Shown here: piece by piece, positions 24,401 through 36,400 of the stretch
Position numbering within the stretch: the stretch's first letter is position 1
Layout: every line of letters starts with the position of its first letter
Source of the DNA: Diplolepis rosae
Taxonomy: Eukaryota; Arthropoda; Insecta; Hymenoptera; Diplolepididae
Reading direction: 5' to 3'
NCBI GenBank assembly: GCA_030998225.1
Contig: JAPYXD010000581.1
Coordinates: 1,054,001-1,118,000, forward strand
Length of the DNA stretch: 64,000 nucleotides
The notes under the pieces: generated by a model
Databases searched by the model: none
What the model saw: only the letters and a program-made list of their open reading frames with translations
Told to the model about the DNA's origin: nothing
Made by a program: the position numbers and the translations under genes

Positions 24401-27400
24401 TCGCTCAGCTAGAGCATGTTCACCATAAACTTCCACCAGAATACGATGACTTTCGTCAGCAGTTTTCTTCATATTAACGTAACGAAGAAAAACTCCCCAC
24501 AAAAACACTTTTTCAGGCACAAAGTTCGACATATTTGAGTGAAAAAAAAATTATTGTTGTTTACACTTCAAATGAATGACATATACTGAAAAAGACGCAC
24601 AGTGGTAGTAGCTTTCCAACGCATGTTCGGAATATTGGAACGATGGAATAATAATCAAGTTACGCCATCTCTTAGCAAACCGCACGAATTAAGTTATATA
24701 TCCAATATATGTAAATATACATACCTGTATTGGTCACAGTATGCAACAGATACAGCGTTCCATGGTGAAACCATGTTTCCAAAACATCTGTGAAGAAAAG
24801 TATGGGATTTCCAACTCGCTTTCGATGCAATAGAAACTACGAATCTAAATTCTGATTTGTCGACGTGTTGATAATAACCAGGATCATAACCAATCTTTAT
24901 TATTTTATTTTCCAGCAGTGACGTATTTAATTCTGCAATGAATAAAGAGGCATGATAGTTTCAATCATACTTCATAAATATTTTCTATTTAGCAAAGGGA
25001 TGGCTCTAAGATTTTCAGGTATTAATTGAAATTCAAAATTTGCAGGTGCTGTAGTACAGTACTCTGTACAATAGCCATGATCTTTCTGCCTATACCACCC
25101 ACTTTAGCTGCATCTGAGATGACTTTTAGCACTAACAGTAACATCCATACAAAGAAGCGAAACAAAAAAAGTTTCTTCTCTGTTTAAACGTATTCAGCTG
25201 GATGAATAGACTCCGAGCAGTTAGGCGGAATTTAACTCGAAATGCTCATGCGCGCTCGGAGCGGCCGATTTTAGAAGTTCTATGTGGATAAATCAGGATG
25301 AATTAACATTATTATTCTAAAAACTCGGATACAAATTGTTACTTGCTTAGAACTACGTACCCCAATATTATTAACAAAAAGTATCATTTAATTTAAAACG
25401 CGTGCTAATTCTAATGCGATTTGTGTTAAAATGGATGTAAACAACGCTGCAGCTGTCAAAAAGCAAGCGAAAGGTGTACATTTATGTTGTGTTGTGGGCT
25501 GTCATAATACTTCTTGTAATACAACGGGAATATAACTTTATGGTTTTTCGATGAAGCAACACAACAATATTCAACGACAACAGTGGATAAACGCGATTCT
25601 TAGGATAAAGTAAGTGACAATTTCACATAACCAAACAATTTTGTAAAACCTTTCGAATGTACCCATAAATAAAAATTTTATTGTTCAATATGAGGCGTCA
25701 TTTACAAAATGTTCCAATGTGGACGGGTCTTCTTAACAACAAACGAAATATTCAGAGATTTGCAGCGCTCATTTTATTGACAACGCCAAGTCTGAACATC
25801 CATTGCACCCTAATCATTTGCCAACTATTTTTTCCTCCTGATTATATAAAACAGCCACGTCCAAACAATCAAGCGAAAGAAAGGTAATTATTTCAGAATT
25901 TCGAAACATTTATTATGGCCCAATTAAAAAAAATTAATTTTGCAATTTGCTTTATAACAGATTCAACAGAAAATTGAAAAGTCAAGTTATTGTGGACGTT
26001 AACAGTCGCAAACGTCAAAAGATTCTATTCATTGAGGAAGAGGAAAGAAATCAAATAACTAGTGACACTTCGATGACTGTAGGAGCACCTTTTCCATCAC
26101 ATAATAACATGGTGGATCAAGCCTCACAAGTGGCCTTTTTAGAGAATGATAGTACTTTGAATTGCAATATCTTTTGTAGTAAGCTGATCGTGCTCGGTGA
26201 CAATTACGATGCAACGACTCAAATTTAATCGATCTCAACGACAAAAACAAAAAGTGCTCCTTCTGTGATGAACAAAACTGCAGATAAAATTATTCGTACC
26301 GATATAGAATACGCGAGTAAACATGTCGGTCCAGATCCCATTGACGGCGAGTCAACTTTAAAATGTAACAAAGGATTTCACGGGTTTAATTCAATTAAAT
26401 GCGATGAAAATATGATCGACATTGCAGATATGAAATTATAAGCATTTAACTTTTTATTGGGTTTCATCATTGATGTCAAAAATGAGAAATTATCGAAACA
26501 AGACCGACTGCTCCTTTTTTTTATGAAAATGAGGTTAGGCTTAACTTCAACTGCTCTAGGTATTATTTTTGGAGCCCGCAGGACAACTGCTTCGCGGCAA
26601 TTTGAATCAACTTTAGGGATTCTGGTACGAAAATGTAAAAACATAATTCAGTGGCCTTCAAGAACCTGAGATGGGCAAAAAACCAATAGAAGTGGTTTAT
26701 CAGATCTGTTGGTACCTGGAAATATGGTTCTAGCAGACAAAGGTTTCCCTGGTATAAAAACCAAAATAGACGATTGAGGAAACGAGGTTCTTCTGGTCAT
26801 GTCGTCTTTCTTTTGTGCTGAATATTTTACTGAAAAAGAAGTTGTAGAAACTGAAAAAATCCCAAGTGTTAGGATTCATATTGAACGTATAATGCAACGA
26901 ATCAAAACACACCGCATTCTCTCTAAAGTAACGATGAAAATGTTGCCTTACATCGACGCAATTGTTTTAATGGCAGGCATTCTAGTTAATGTACAGCCAC
27001 CAATCATTAAAACCGAGGAAACTGGTTCAAGTGATGCCTGTGAAACCACTTAACTTCACTTTAAAAAAAAAATAATATATATACTTTTCCACCAAGGGAA
27101 AAGTGAATAAAAATACACCAAATGTGTATCATATACAAGTTTTACATTGAAATTGGTATAAAATTTAAATTTGATTGAATAAATAACAAAACCAGTATAT
27201 TTTTGGTAATGTTTTTATTACACATCCTGACGGTCCCATTTTCGTTACTTATTGTATAACGCTTTTAAATAACAGAAAAAATAAAAATGCGTCAAATGCA
27301 GAACAAGGTCTGTTTTATTTCTTCTTCATTCATGCAAACATTTTTCTTATAATACTTTTTTTCGAACTCAGATAGAAAGGTCATTTGTTCTCCGTACAAT

Positions 27401-30400
27401 TGGTTACTGCACGACAATTCGATAAATAAAGAAATGCACTCAGACAAAGCTTCTCCTTCGATACGTATATTCTCTACAATTTCAGTATCCCTAAGCGCTG
27501 CCTTGCTCTTCAAATCTTCTGCATTTCGAATTTGAGAGATCAAAATATCTTTTATTGCGCAATCCCAGCCATTGAATTCGTAGTGAGAAAATTCAAAAAT
27601 TTCCTTTCCTTGGAATACATAGCTTTGGCTGATTGCAATGCAGATGGTTTTCCCCATTCTTTCTCATAACTCATTTTCGATGCACTTTGGTCACTGTTTA
27701 ATATAATAAATTAAAATAAAAGAAAAATAAAGCTTATTCATTTTTAATTACAATATTATTAAGTTTTTTTTTTTTTTCTATTATTGAACTTTAATAATAT
27801 TCACAATTTATTCGAAGGAATAATTGGTGAATCAAGTGGCTTGAACAACATGATTTGCAGAATCGCCTATTGATAATTCAGCTAAAAGTTTACTCATGCA
27901 GATATATGTGTCAGAATATAAGAAAGATAATAAAATGTTTGAGTACTTTCACTCGAGTCTACTTGGAAAATCCGAAGGCTTGAACCTCTTGATCCTTTTT
28001 ATCTGTTTCCGACGGGTACATCTGTCTGCTTTTCTTCTGGAGTTGAGTTCTACGCTGCTTCTTGGATGGAACAGGTTGAGAACTGCACTGCGTCGTCAAT
28101 ATTTTCGTTAGATTCAAGAAGTAATTTTGTACATATTTCTTGCTCTAGGAGATCAGTGAACATATTTCGGTCAGTTTTATTGTAACTTAGTGTTGCTGGT
28201 TTCTGGGAGTTTATTAATTCAAAACTCAGAGTGACTATGATGGGTGTATGAACATGTTGTTGGTCCCGGCGCGCTTCCAATCTTCCGAGATCCCAGACTA
28301 AACAAAATTCCTTTACTTTTCTAGGAAAGTCAATCAAAGGGCGTTAAATATGCCTACTGACTTACATCAAATGTTTCTCGGTTTTGAATTCTTAAGCCAA
28401 GAAATTTATTATTTGCAAAACATGCACTAAATAAGCACTTGGAGTCTCTGTAGAGCCGTAGTAAGGACGTCCAATTATGATCGGTGTTTTCGTATTGTAT
28501 CTGTTTTCGTTCCTTAGGTCCTACTTCCGTTCCTTAGATCCTACATTTTTTATTTACGTCCGCTGAACAACTGTGATATTTGAAGTGATATTTCTATGAG
28601 GGGTCATCACTCATAATAAACAGCTATCATTGTTGACAAGTTCCAGCATTTGAACCTCTTCTGTAAACATTTACGCCTAATCTATTCATTAGTTTACAAA
28701 TTGCAGTGTCTAAAAGCAACCAACCTCCGTATGTTTTGCAAAGATGGAAAAAATTGAATTTCGTGTGTTGATTAAACACTACTTTGTGCGTAACAAAAAC
28801 TTATCAAAAACCAAGGCCAAGCTGGATAAATATTATTCAGACTCTGCTCCGCCATATCGAATGGTTCAGAAGTAGTTTACTGAATTTCGTTTTGGTCGTA
28901 CTAGCACAGAAACCATACTGAGTCCAAGTCGTCCAAATGAGATCACTTTACCAGAAATTAACAATAAAATCGATGATATTGTTTTGAATGACCCGAAAGT
29001 GAAAGTGCATGAAATAGCTGAGATCGTATCCATCTTAACTGAGCGTACAGTCAATATTTTGCATACACGTTTGTGCATGAGAAAGCTCTGTGCAAGATGG
29101 ATGCCGCGATTGCTCACAATCGACCAAAAGCGCATTCGTGTGACCACTTCGGAGCGAAATTTGGCTTATTTTAACCGCAATCCGAAAGAATTTTTGAATC
29201 GATCTGTGACGATGGATGAAACATGGATCTACCACTATACTCTAGAGTGACGTAAAGGGTCAAAACAGTGGGTTATACCTGGTGAAAGTGCACCAAAGCG
29301 TCTGAAAACGCAACAATAGGCTGGGAAAGTTATGGCTAGTTTTTTTTTGTGATGCATATGGAGTAATCTTGATCGACCTCCTTGAGAAAGGAAGGGCGAT
29401 TACGGATAATTACTATTATCTGTTCCCGAACCTCAAGAGATGGCTGTGTGGTAGGCATTTTAAGTCAAACGGAGAAGTTGAATAAGAAACAGAAGGATAT
29501 TTCGGAGGGTTTGACAAATCGTATTATTTGGAAGGCATAGAAAAGTTAAAAGATTGTAGGACTCGTTGTATCGAGCTAAAAGAAGAGTACATTCAGAAAT
29601 AAAACCGATTTTTTCCAAAAAAAATTAATTCTTGTTCATTTTATCACGTCAATATCAAACACTCGCGTATTTTTTGCCATTTTGGGACTCAACTAATGTA
29701 TTTAGTCCTTGCCCCAAAACGCGTGACTTAGCTCCTAGCAACACAATATACTAGTTTGCATGGTCCCTAAATAATTTTACTCTTCCAAAGTATTAATAGT
29801 AAACACGGAAATGCATTTTTTGAAAAGTTTCCAAAATCATAAAATTCTAACTAATCAATATAAGTTTATGCTTATCAGTGTAACTTATATTTTAACTAAA
29901 AATATGGCATACAAATTATACTGAACAACTTTTTTTTGAAAATCAACTTCACATTTTTTTAGTAAAGAATTAATTCTTTTTAATACTGATAATTTTTCCA
30001 GTTTTTGACATTTCTATATATATTTTTTTAAATTCAAATAGAAGGTATTTTCATGAAGTTTAATATTTTTTTGGTTTGTATGTTTCAGACTAAAGCAGCG
30101 ACCACTATCGTGTATTCAGTAGAGGTGCCCTCAGCAGCGTGGTGCCGTGAACGACGATCTTTTTGTGTTGTATAACATGATTAATTGGCAATAAAAAAAA
30201 ATCTCCTGAGTTTGAGTTTGATTAAATTTGAGTATCAAAAATTTAATATTAGTCTAGTTATACATGGAGTAAGTAATTATTATATTTATTGTACAAACTT
30301 CTTCAAAACTTCAATTGCTTTTTGTTGTAAATAAAAAAGAGCTTAAACAGAAATTATAGTTCAAATTATTGAAGCATCCTAGAGCGACCCAATAGTTACA

Positions 30401-33400
30401 CCTAAACTATTCGTGCGAGAAAATTATTCTCACCCGTGAATTGAATTCTAAAGATAAGACTAATATTTTCTTATATAAGATGTAAATGCAATAAGACACC
30501 TTCCCATAAATTCCCAATAGAAGCAAAATCATCAGTGTTTCATTAAGTTAAGCCAGCTGTTTATCGAAATTAAAATACCTTATATTACACGGAGAAAAAA
30601 ATCTGAATATAATACATAGCAAGAACACTGGTCATGCTTTTGCAGCAGGTTTCGTTGTTGCTGTCCTGGTGAAAAATTCATACATTTAAAGCAGGGATCC
30701 CTTCATGCTAAAAAGGTACTAAGTTTCACGTTTTAAGAGCAGTTGTGTCTCAAGAAAATAGCTGCAAATCCGCCTTGCTATGGTTGCAAGAAACTAGTCC
30801 TATTTGAGCATGAGTCCTCTTAAAACCGTGATGTTAGGCCACGCCCACATTCAAAAGTAACTTTTCTTGCAACCATAGCACGGCAAAGGTCCTGCAATTT
30901 TCGCAAGGAACATTGCTCTAACAGCATATGACACTAGCATTAATAGCATGCGCTTGATTCATCTATAATATAAGACATTTTATGCTGAAAATGCATGAGT
31001 TGATGCCAATATTGTTAAAAGCTAATACCAATTTTGCATATTAAGTTCGATGCTTCAATAGGAAGAGCTCAGCTTACTATAATAGTGAGATTTTTTTCTC
31101 CATGTGCAGTTAAATATCGAAGATTATAAGAAACAAATATCAAATAATACTATCCACTTATATCTTCTATATTGAAATTTTTGTCAGATATTATGTCGTA
31201 ATATGTATATATACTGTGAACATATCATATTAATTTTGTCATTCTTAACAAACTTATTTTCGTGGTGTGTAAAACATTGCCGCAATTCCATATACTTGTA
31301 CCATTGCTGGTGAAACATATTTACAAAAAATAGTTTACTTTCGATCAATGTACCATGATATAAAACAAATTTATATGAAGTTAAATGAATGATACTATTT
31401 ACCAGAGTCGAACTATTCATTTTTTCTTAATTCTCTTAGTACGCGTTTCGTTTTCTTTTGCTTCTCTTGGTACGTTTTTCATTCTCTTTTGCTCCTCTAC
31501 ACAGAAAGACGATTTTTAATTCAGGCGTGCGATTACAAATAATATATCAATATGTAACTTATATATCTGAATATAAATAAGGTATTATTATAGTAAAATT
31601 TGTGTCCATGTTTCCACTGAAACCTCTTCCCTTTTCCCAACACCGAACCCCCTCCTTCTTTTTTTTTTTTTGCACGCATTAGAAAAATTTGATATAGTGG
31701 ATTTCAAATCCTTGTAGGTTTCATAACAGTTAGTGGAACATATATTCCATTTGTTCGAACAAAAATATTAACTTTGCCGCTTGAAAAACACTATATTAAT
31801 TTATGATACGTAAACCATGTTTGCCTAATTTTGAAAAGATATAATACTAAAATATAATTCAGTTTTATGATTTACTCTTGTAACGAACTGTACATCGCTG
31901 TACATACGTCATAGTGTCCCCCGCCAACACTAAGCAGCGTGCGCATGGTCCCCACCACCGACGGACAGCACATAAGAAAGAATTGCAGCACTCGAAAGGC
32001 AGTTCGCCCGGGGCGGCAAGCTGGATCACACCGGAGCGTCACACTGGACGGACGTAGGGAGATGCCTCTTCTGATGGGTTCTCCCATAGAAGGGTATCTC
32101 CAAACCGACCGACCCCCATACCTGGAGGAACCAGACCGAGCGTTCACGGATGGGCGCTCCCATACTCAGCTCTTGGTGCGGGTACGCACCCAGTGTCAGG
32201 TGCCCCTGACTGGGTGCTCCCATGATTGGTCCTCGGCAAAGCGTAGAACTCAGCGTCAGGCAGTGTTCGCAGAACGTGGACGTAAACGGCCCCCACCATA
32301 GATGCTTCGAGCTCATTGTGTCTTCCTCATTCAACCAACCTATGGCAGTGGAGCGAGGAAGAAACCATGAGCTGGTAGGGTCCATGGTGGGCGTCGTTTA
32401 CGTCCACGTTCTGCGAACACTGGCGTCAGGTGCCCCTGACCGAGTTCTACCTAGGGCGGCCATTGGACATCGTCCACGACGACACGACGGACGGTCCAGT
32501 GGTTCCCCACGTTGAGTACCATGATTGCTCCGCGGTGAAGCGTAGAACTCGGTGTCAGATGCCCTTGACCGAGCTCTACCTGGGGCAGCCATTAGACTTA
32601 GTCCACAACGACACGACGGGCAGAACCGGTGATTCCCCACGTTGAGTACCAATGGATAGGCGCTCCTATGATTGGTCCTTGGCGAAGCGTAGAGCTCGAC
32701 GTCACGTGCCCCTGGTCGGGTTCTACCTTAGGCGACCTCTGAACCTGCCCAAAGTAATCCAGACGCACAACCGACCCGACCACGAACTGATCCGAACACT
32801 ACCGATCGCACTACCGAACACTACCAACCGCACTACCGAGCACTAACGAACCTAATTGGCCGTGCCAGTGTGCCAGTGTGCCAAGATGCGACCTTCGTGA
32901 CAGACAGACCGACCGACCGACCGACCGACTAACTCACCTGAAACCTCGGCCCTCTGGATACCGCCGTGACCAAGATCTAGAGGGTGAGGCTCTGTTCAGA
33001 TACCGCTGAGAGCATCTCTTCCTAAACCGGACACTGGCCAGGACCACGACCGACTTACGGACGTACCACCGCGACGGAAGATCAACACGCCCCTGGACCG
33101 GAAACCGGACTCGACGATCTCAATCATGTACGCTTAATGGCTAACTCGGGTATATACTTCTATGTACAAATTTCAGAGGAAAATTGTGAACTCCGATGCG
33201 TCGGCCAGATGACCGGTCCACGACTTAGCGACGCCAGGCCTGTGCCCACACTGGCGCAGACCATCCTCACACTATATTAATTTCTGATACGTAAACCCTG
33301 TTTGCTTAATTTTAAAAGGATATTATACTAAAATATAATTCAGTTTTATGATTTACTCTAACGAAAAGTCTCTCAGTGAACTCTAACTCGTTATTATTGA

Positions 33401-36400
33401 TAGGTATGCCAACAAAGATTTTTCCATCAATTATCACATCAAGGCAAACACATTTAAGATTTATAACACTAATGACCTGAAATGAGTCTCTTAAACTCGC
33501 TAAATGTAAATGATGATAAATCATTGGTAATTTCTGCCCCCATTAGGAATTATATACTTTTAAAAATGAAGAATCATAGTGGAGGTGAGAAGAATCTTCG
33601 CCACTACTCTTTGAAAAGACAGATCGTTTTTTAATGTAAATCGGCTACTTGGAAGAGATAGAAAAGTTTCCAGTTCTTTCTATACCCCTGTTTCTATCTC
33701 TTACTATCTTTTTACTTCTGTTTTCGATTGATAACGTGGTGCAACTATTTATCACGAATTTATTAAATTTCAAAGTATGCTAAGGTATACAGAAGCTCGA
33801 AATCGAGGCATCTTTTCTCGGCTCGTTCTGTAAAATTTGCCTCGGGACATATAGGTAGGTTTCTTCGTGCAGCGTCACATATATTTTTTCTTAAACCTAT
33901 TTGAATACCAAGAATTTGCACTTGAAAAAGCGATGATATTCGTAACGGTTATCTATTTTTGAAAGAAATGCTTGAAGGCGAATCATTACTTACAGATATT
34001 CGTCGTTCTTTGCACAGAATCAGATTTATTCTTCATATTTTACTTCTACAATTTTAAGGCTATATGGTAGGATCTAAAGTCACCAATTGCATTTGACCAC
34101 TTTCTTAATAAAATATTAATTTCAACTAACTTTTCCGAGAATTTCATGAATGTGGATTTAAAAACATGCGATACACATTAGACGTCACGAATTACTGACT
34201 CTTTTATTTATATTCAGAATGTTTACTGAGGCAAAAATACAAATATAATGCTAAAATTAGAGAAAAATAATAAAGATTATATTGAGGCAACAATATTCAG
34301 TGTGCTCCATTATTTTATGTAGAAAAAAATATATATTTATGACATTTTTCCTCAAAATAAAAACTGAAACGCACCAGACATCGATGTTTCAATATATTCT
34401 TTATTATTTACTGGAATTTTAGTGCTATACTTTCATTTCATCTGGAAAGAGAGGAGATTCTAGGGAATTCCCTGAAATTTCCCCTTGCTAGACAGGCCTG
34501 AATTATGGCATCGAAATTCAATATGTGAATATGTAAATGATAAAAATGAATGAAAATTTAGTATAATATTGTTTTAAAATAGGGAAATCCAAGGTTCTAT
34601 TACACTAATTCATATTATGGCATCGAAATTCAATATAGTCATAACAATCTTTGAAACATGTAGGAGACAAATTAGTATTTTGAATAGCAAATATTATGAA
34701 TCTCCATTCGAGAAGTTAAGGGGTAGCACCACTGTAGAAATTTCAAAAAATCGATTTTTTTTAGTAGCTTAGAAAATTCATTGAACCTTGTAGAATAAAG
34801 GACAAAAGGTTTTATACGTGTTCGAAATCGATTTCATTAAAATTTCGAGCCCTTTTACCGAGCGTGCCGGGACCCGGGCCGCTCCGCAACGACAACCTGC
34901 GTCGGATGGCTAACTGCTGAGCAGGAACTGCCTATTTTCGTACTAAACAATTTCTACGAGTTCTATAACACTGATTGATGTCGCCATGCTTCCGTTATAA
35001 GCATTTTCAGTTAGAAATGCTTTAGTACACGTCAGCAACTCAAGTTAGTGCAGCTTAGGTGCACGTGTAAAACGGATATCCCCGTATGCAATTTCAATGA
35101 TGGTCTGAAAAATGTTTTGAGAATTTTGCAAGTTTTAGAAATAGAAATTAGGGCACAATCTTACAATTTTTGTGTTGAAAGCGATGCTAAACGCATTCAG
35201 TACGCTGAGCGGGCACTGACGGATGCAGCAAAGCAGGCGCGTTTCAACCTTCAATCGTCCAGGAAGGAGAATGAAGAAGAATATATAATTACAGAAGGAC
35301 GTCTTTACGGTGCTGGAATTGCAGATTAATGATAAAAAATTTTTGACATCAAAATTTTTCACTTTTTCGTATTTATTACATTTCTCAAAACTCCAGACGC
35401 GTTTTTCTCAAAACACGTTTTTTTAAATCGGCACGCAGCATAACTCAAACAATTTTCAATATTTTTAATCAGGTTTTTTCTTACATCTTTATAATAACAT
35501 TTCAAAGAGAAACGCGTAGGGGATTTTCGATAAATTAATTTTAAAAATTGCTATAAACAATTATTTGCCGTTTTTTTTGTCGAAAAATGAGATTTTTTTT
35601 CAAATGCTTGCCAATTACACAAAAATCAATATTTTTCAAATCCCCTACTTGTTTCTCTGCTATTCTCATGTAGATTAAGAAAGAAAAATTTATTTTGTTC
35701 CAGATTAAATTTTGCCCCCTGTGTGCTGCGTGCCGCGGAGCTCCTCCAAGAAAACACACAGTACAAAAATGTCTCCAGTGCTGCTATTTTGTAAAATTTT
35801 TTATTGAAATTTTATAATTTTTTATTTCAATATATAAATAATAACTTTCCAAATCATTATAATTATATTCCCTCTCCTTCCATCAAAAAAAATTCTTGAA
35901 AAAACGTGTTTTTTCGGCAATAATATCTTCAAATAAAAAAAGCTTGTAATATTCATGCTTGAGACATACGGTACTGTCCATGCACTAGATACACTGCGCT
36001 CACATGCATATTATGTGAGCTTTAAGATTTAGCCACAAGATGACTCGTTGCAAACATTAGAGGGCTAGTATAACAAACGCTTGAGTTTCAAATGTGACGC
36101 ACGTGAAATTAGCTAGTGTGAAATACTTGAATTCATGTATTTCACACGCATCATTTCACTTGCTCTCAATGCTTAGTATCTTTCACGTGCGCGACACTAG
36201 TTACTTCTCTCTGAGCACTGAAATCTCTCCCTTCTTCTCAGCAACGAACCCATTTTTTATAATAAAAAATGCTCGTTTACGAACCCTTTTTTTCTTTCAT
36301 TTGTTTTGCACGCGTTAGAAAACGTTAAAATAGTGGATTTCAAAATCTCATAGGTTTTATAACAGTTAGTAAATAGTATATTATGTAACATGTGCGTAAA

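Noticed and set aside
24960..25140. Minus-strand stretch with GYCTEYCTTAPANFEF upstream of SPH-A exon 2
   Set aside because: It has an in-frame stop and no usable splice donor; it lies inside intron 1 and the exons close without it.
31184..31430. Minus-strand frame with YHGTLIESKLFF that resembles the C-G-G-T-L-I region of proteases and has a phase-compatible donor for SPH-A exon 3
   Set aside because: No pyrimidine-rich acceptor, and the exon at 24932-24725 fits the same slot far better with clear family motifs.
31872..32846. Long open frames in the LTR-like block
   Set aside because: Frames on both strands follow the tandem repeats and are Arg/Pro-rich with no motif; not treated as genes.
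33357..33476. A 40-codon exon-like frame on the minus strand (acceptor ATTTCAG, donor GTAAAT) with GKIFVGIP
   Set aside because: It resembles protease sequence loosely, but its phase 0 at both ends does not fit between SPH-A exons 1 and 2, and no other exons join it. The donor also occurs in a repeat at 39380.
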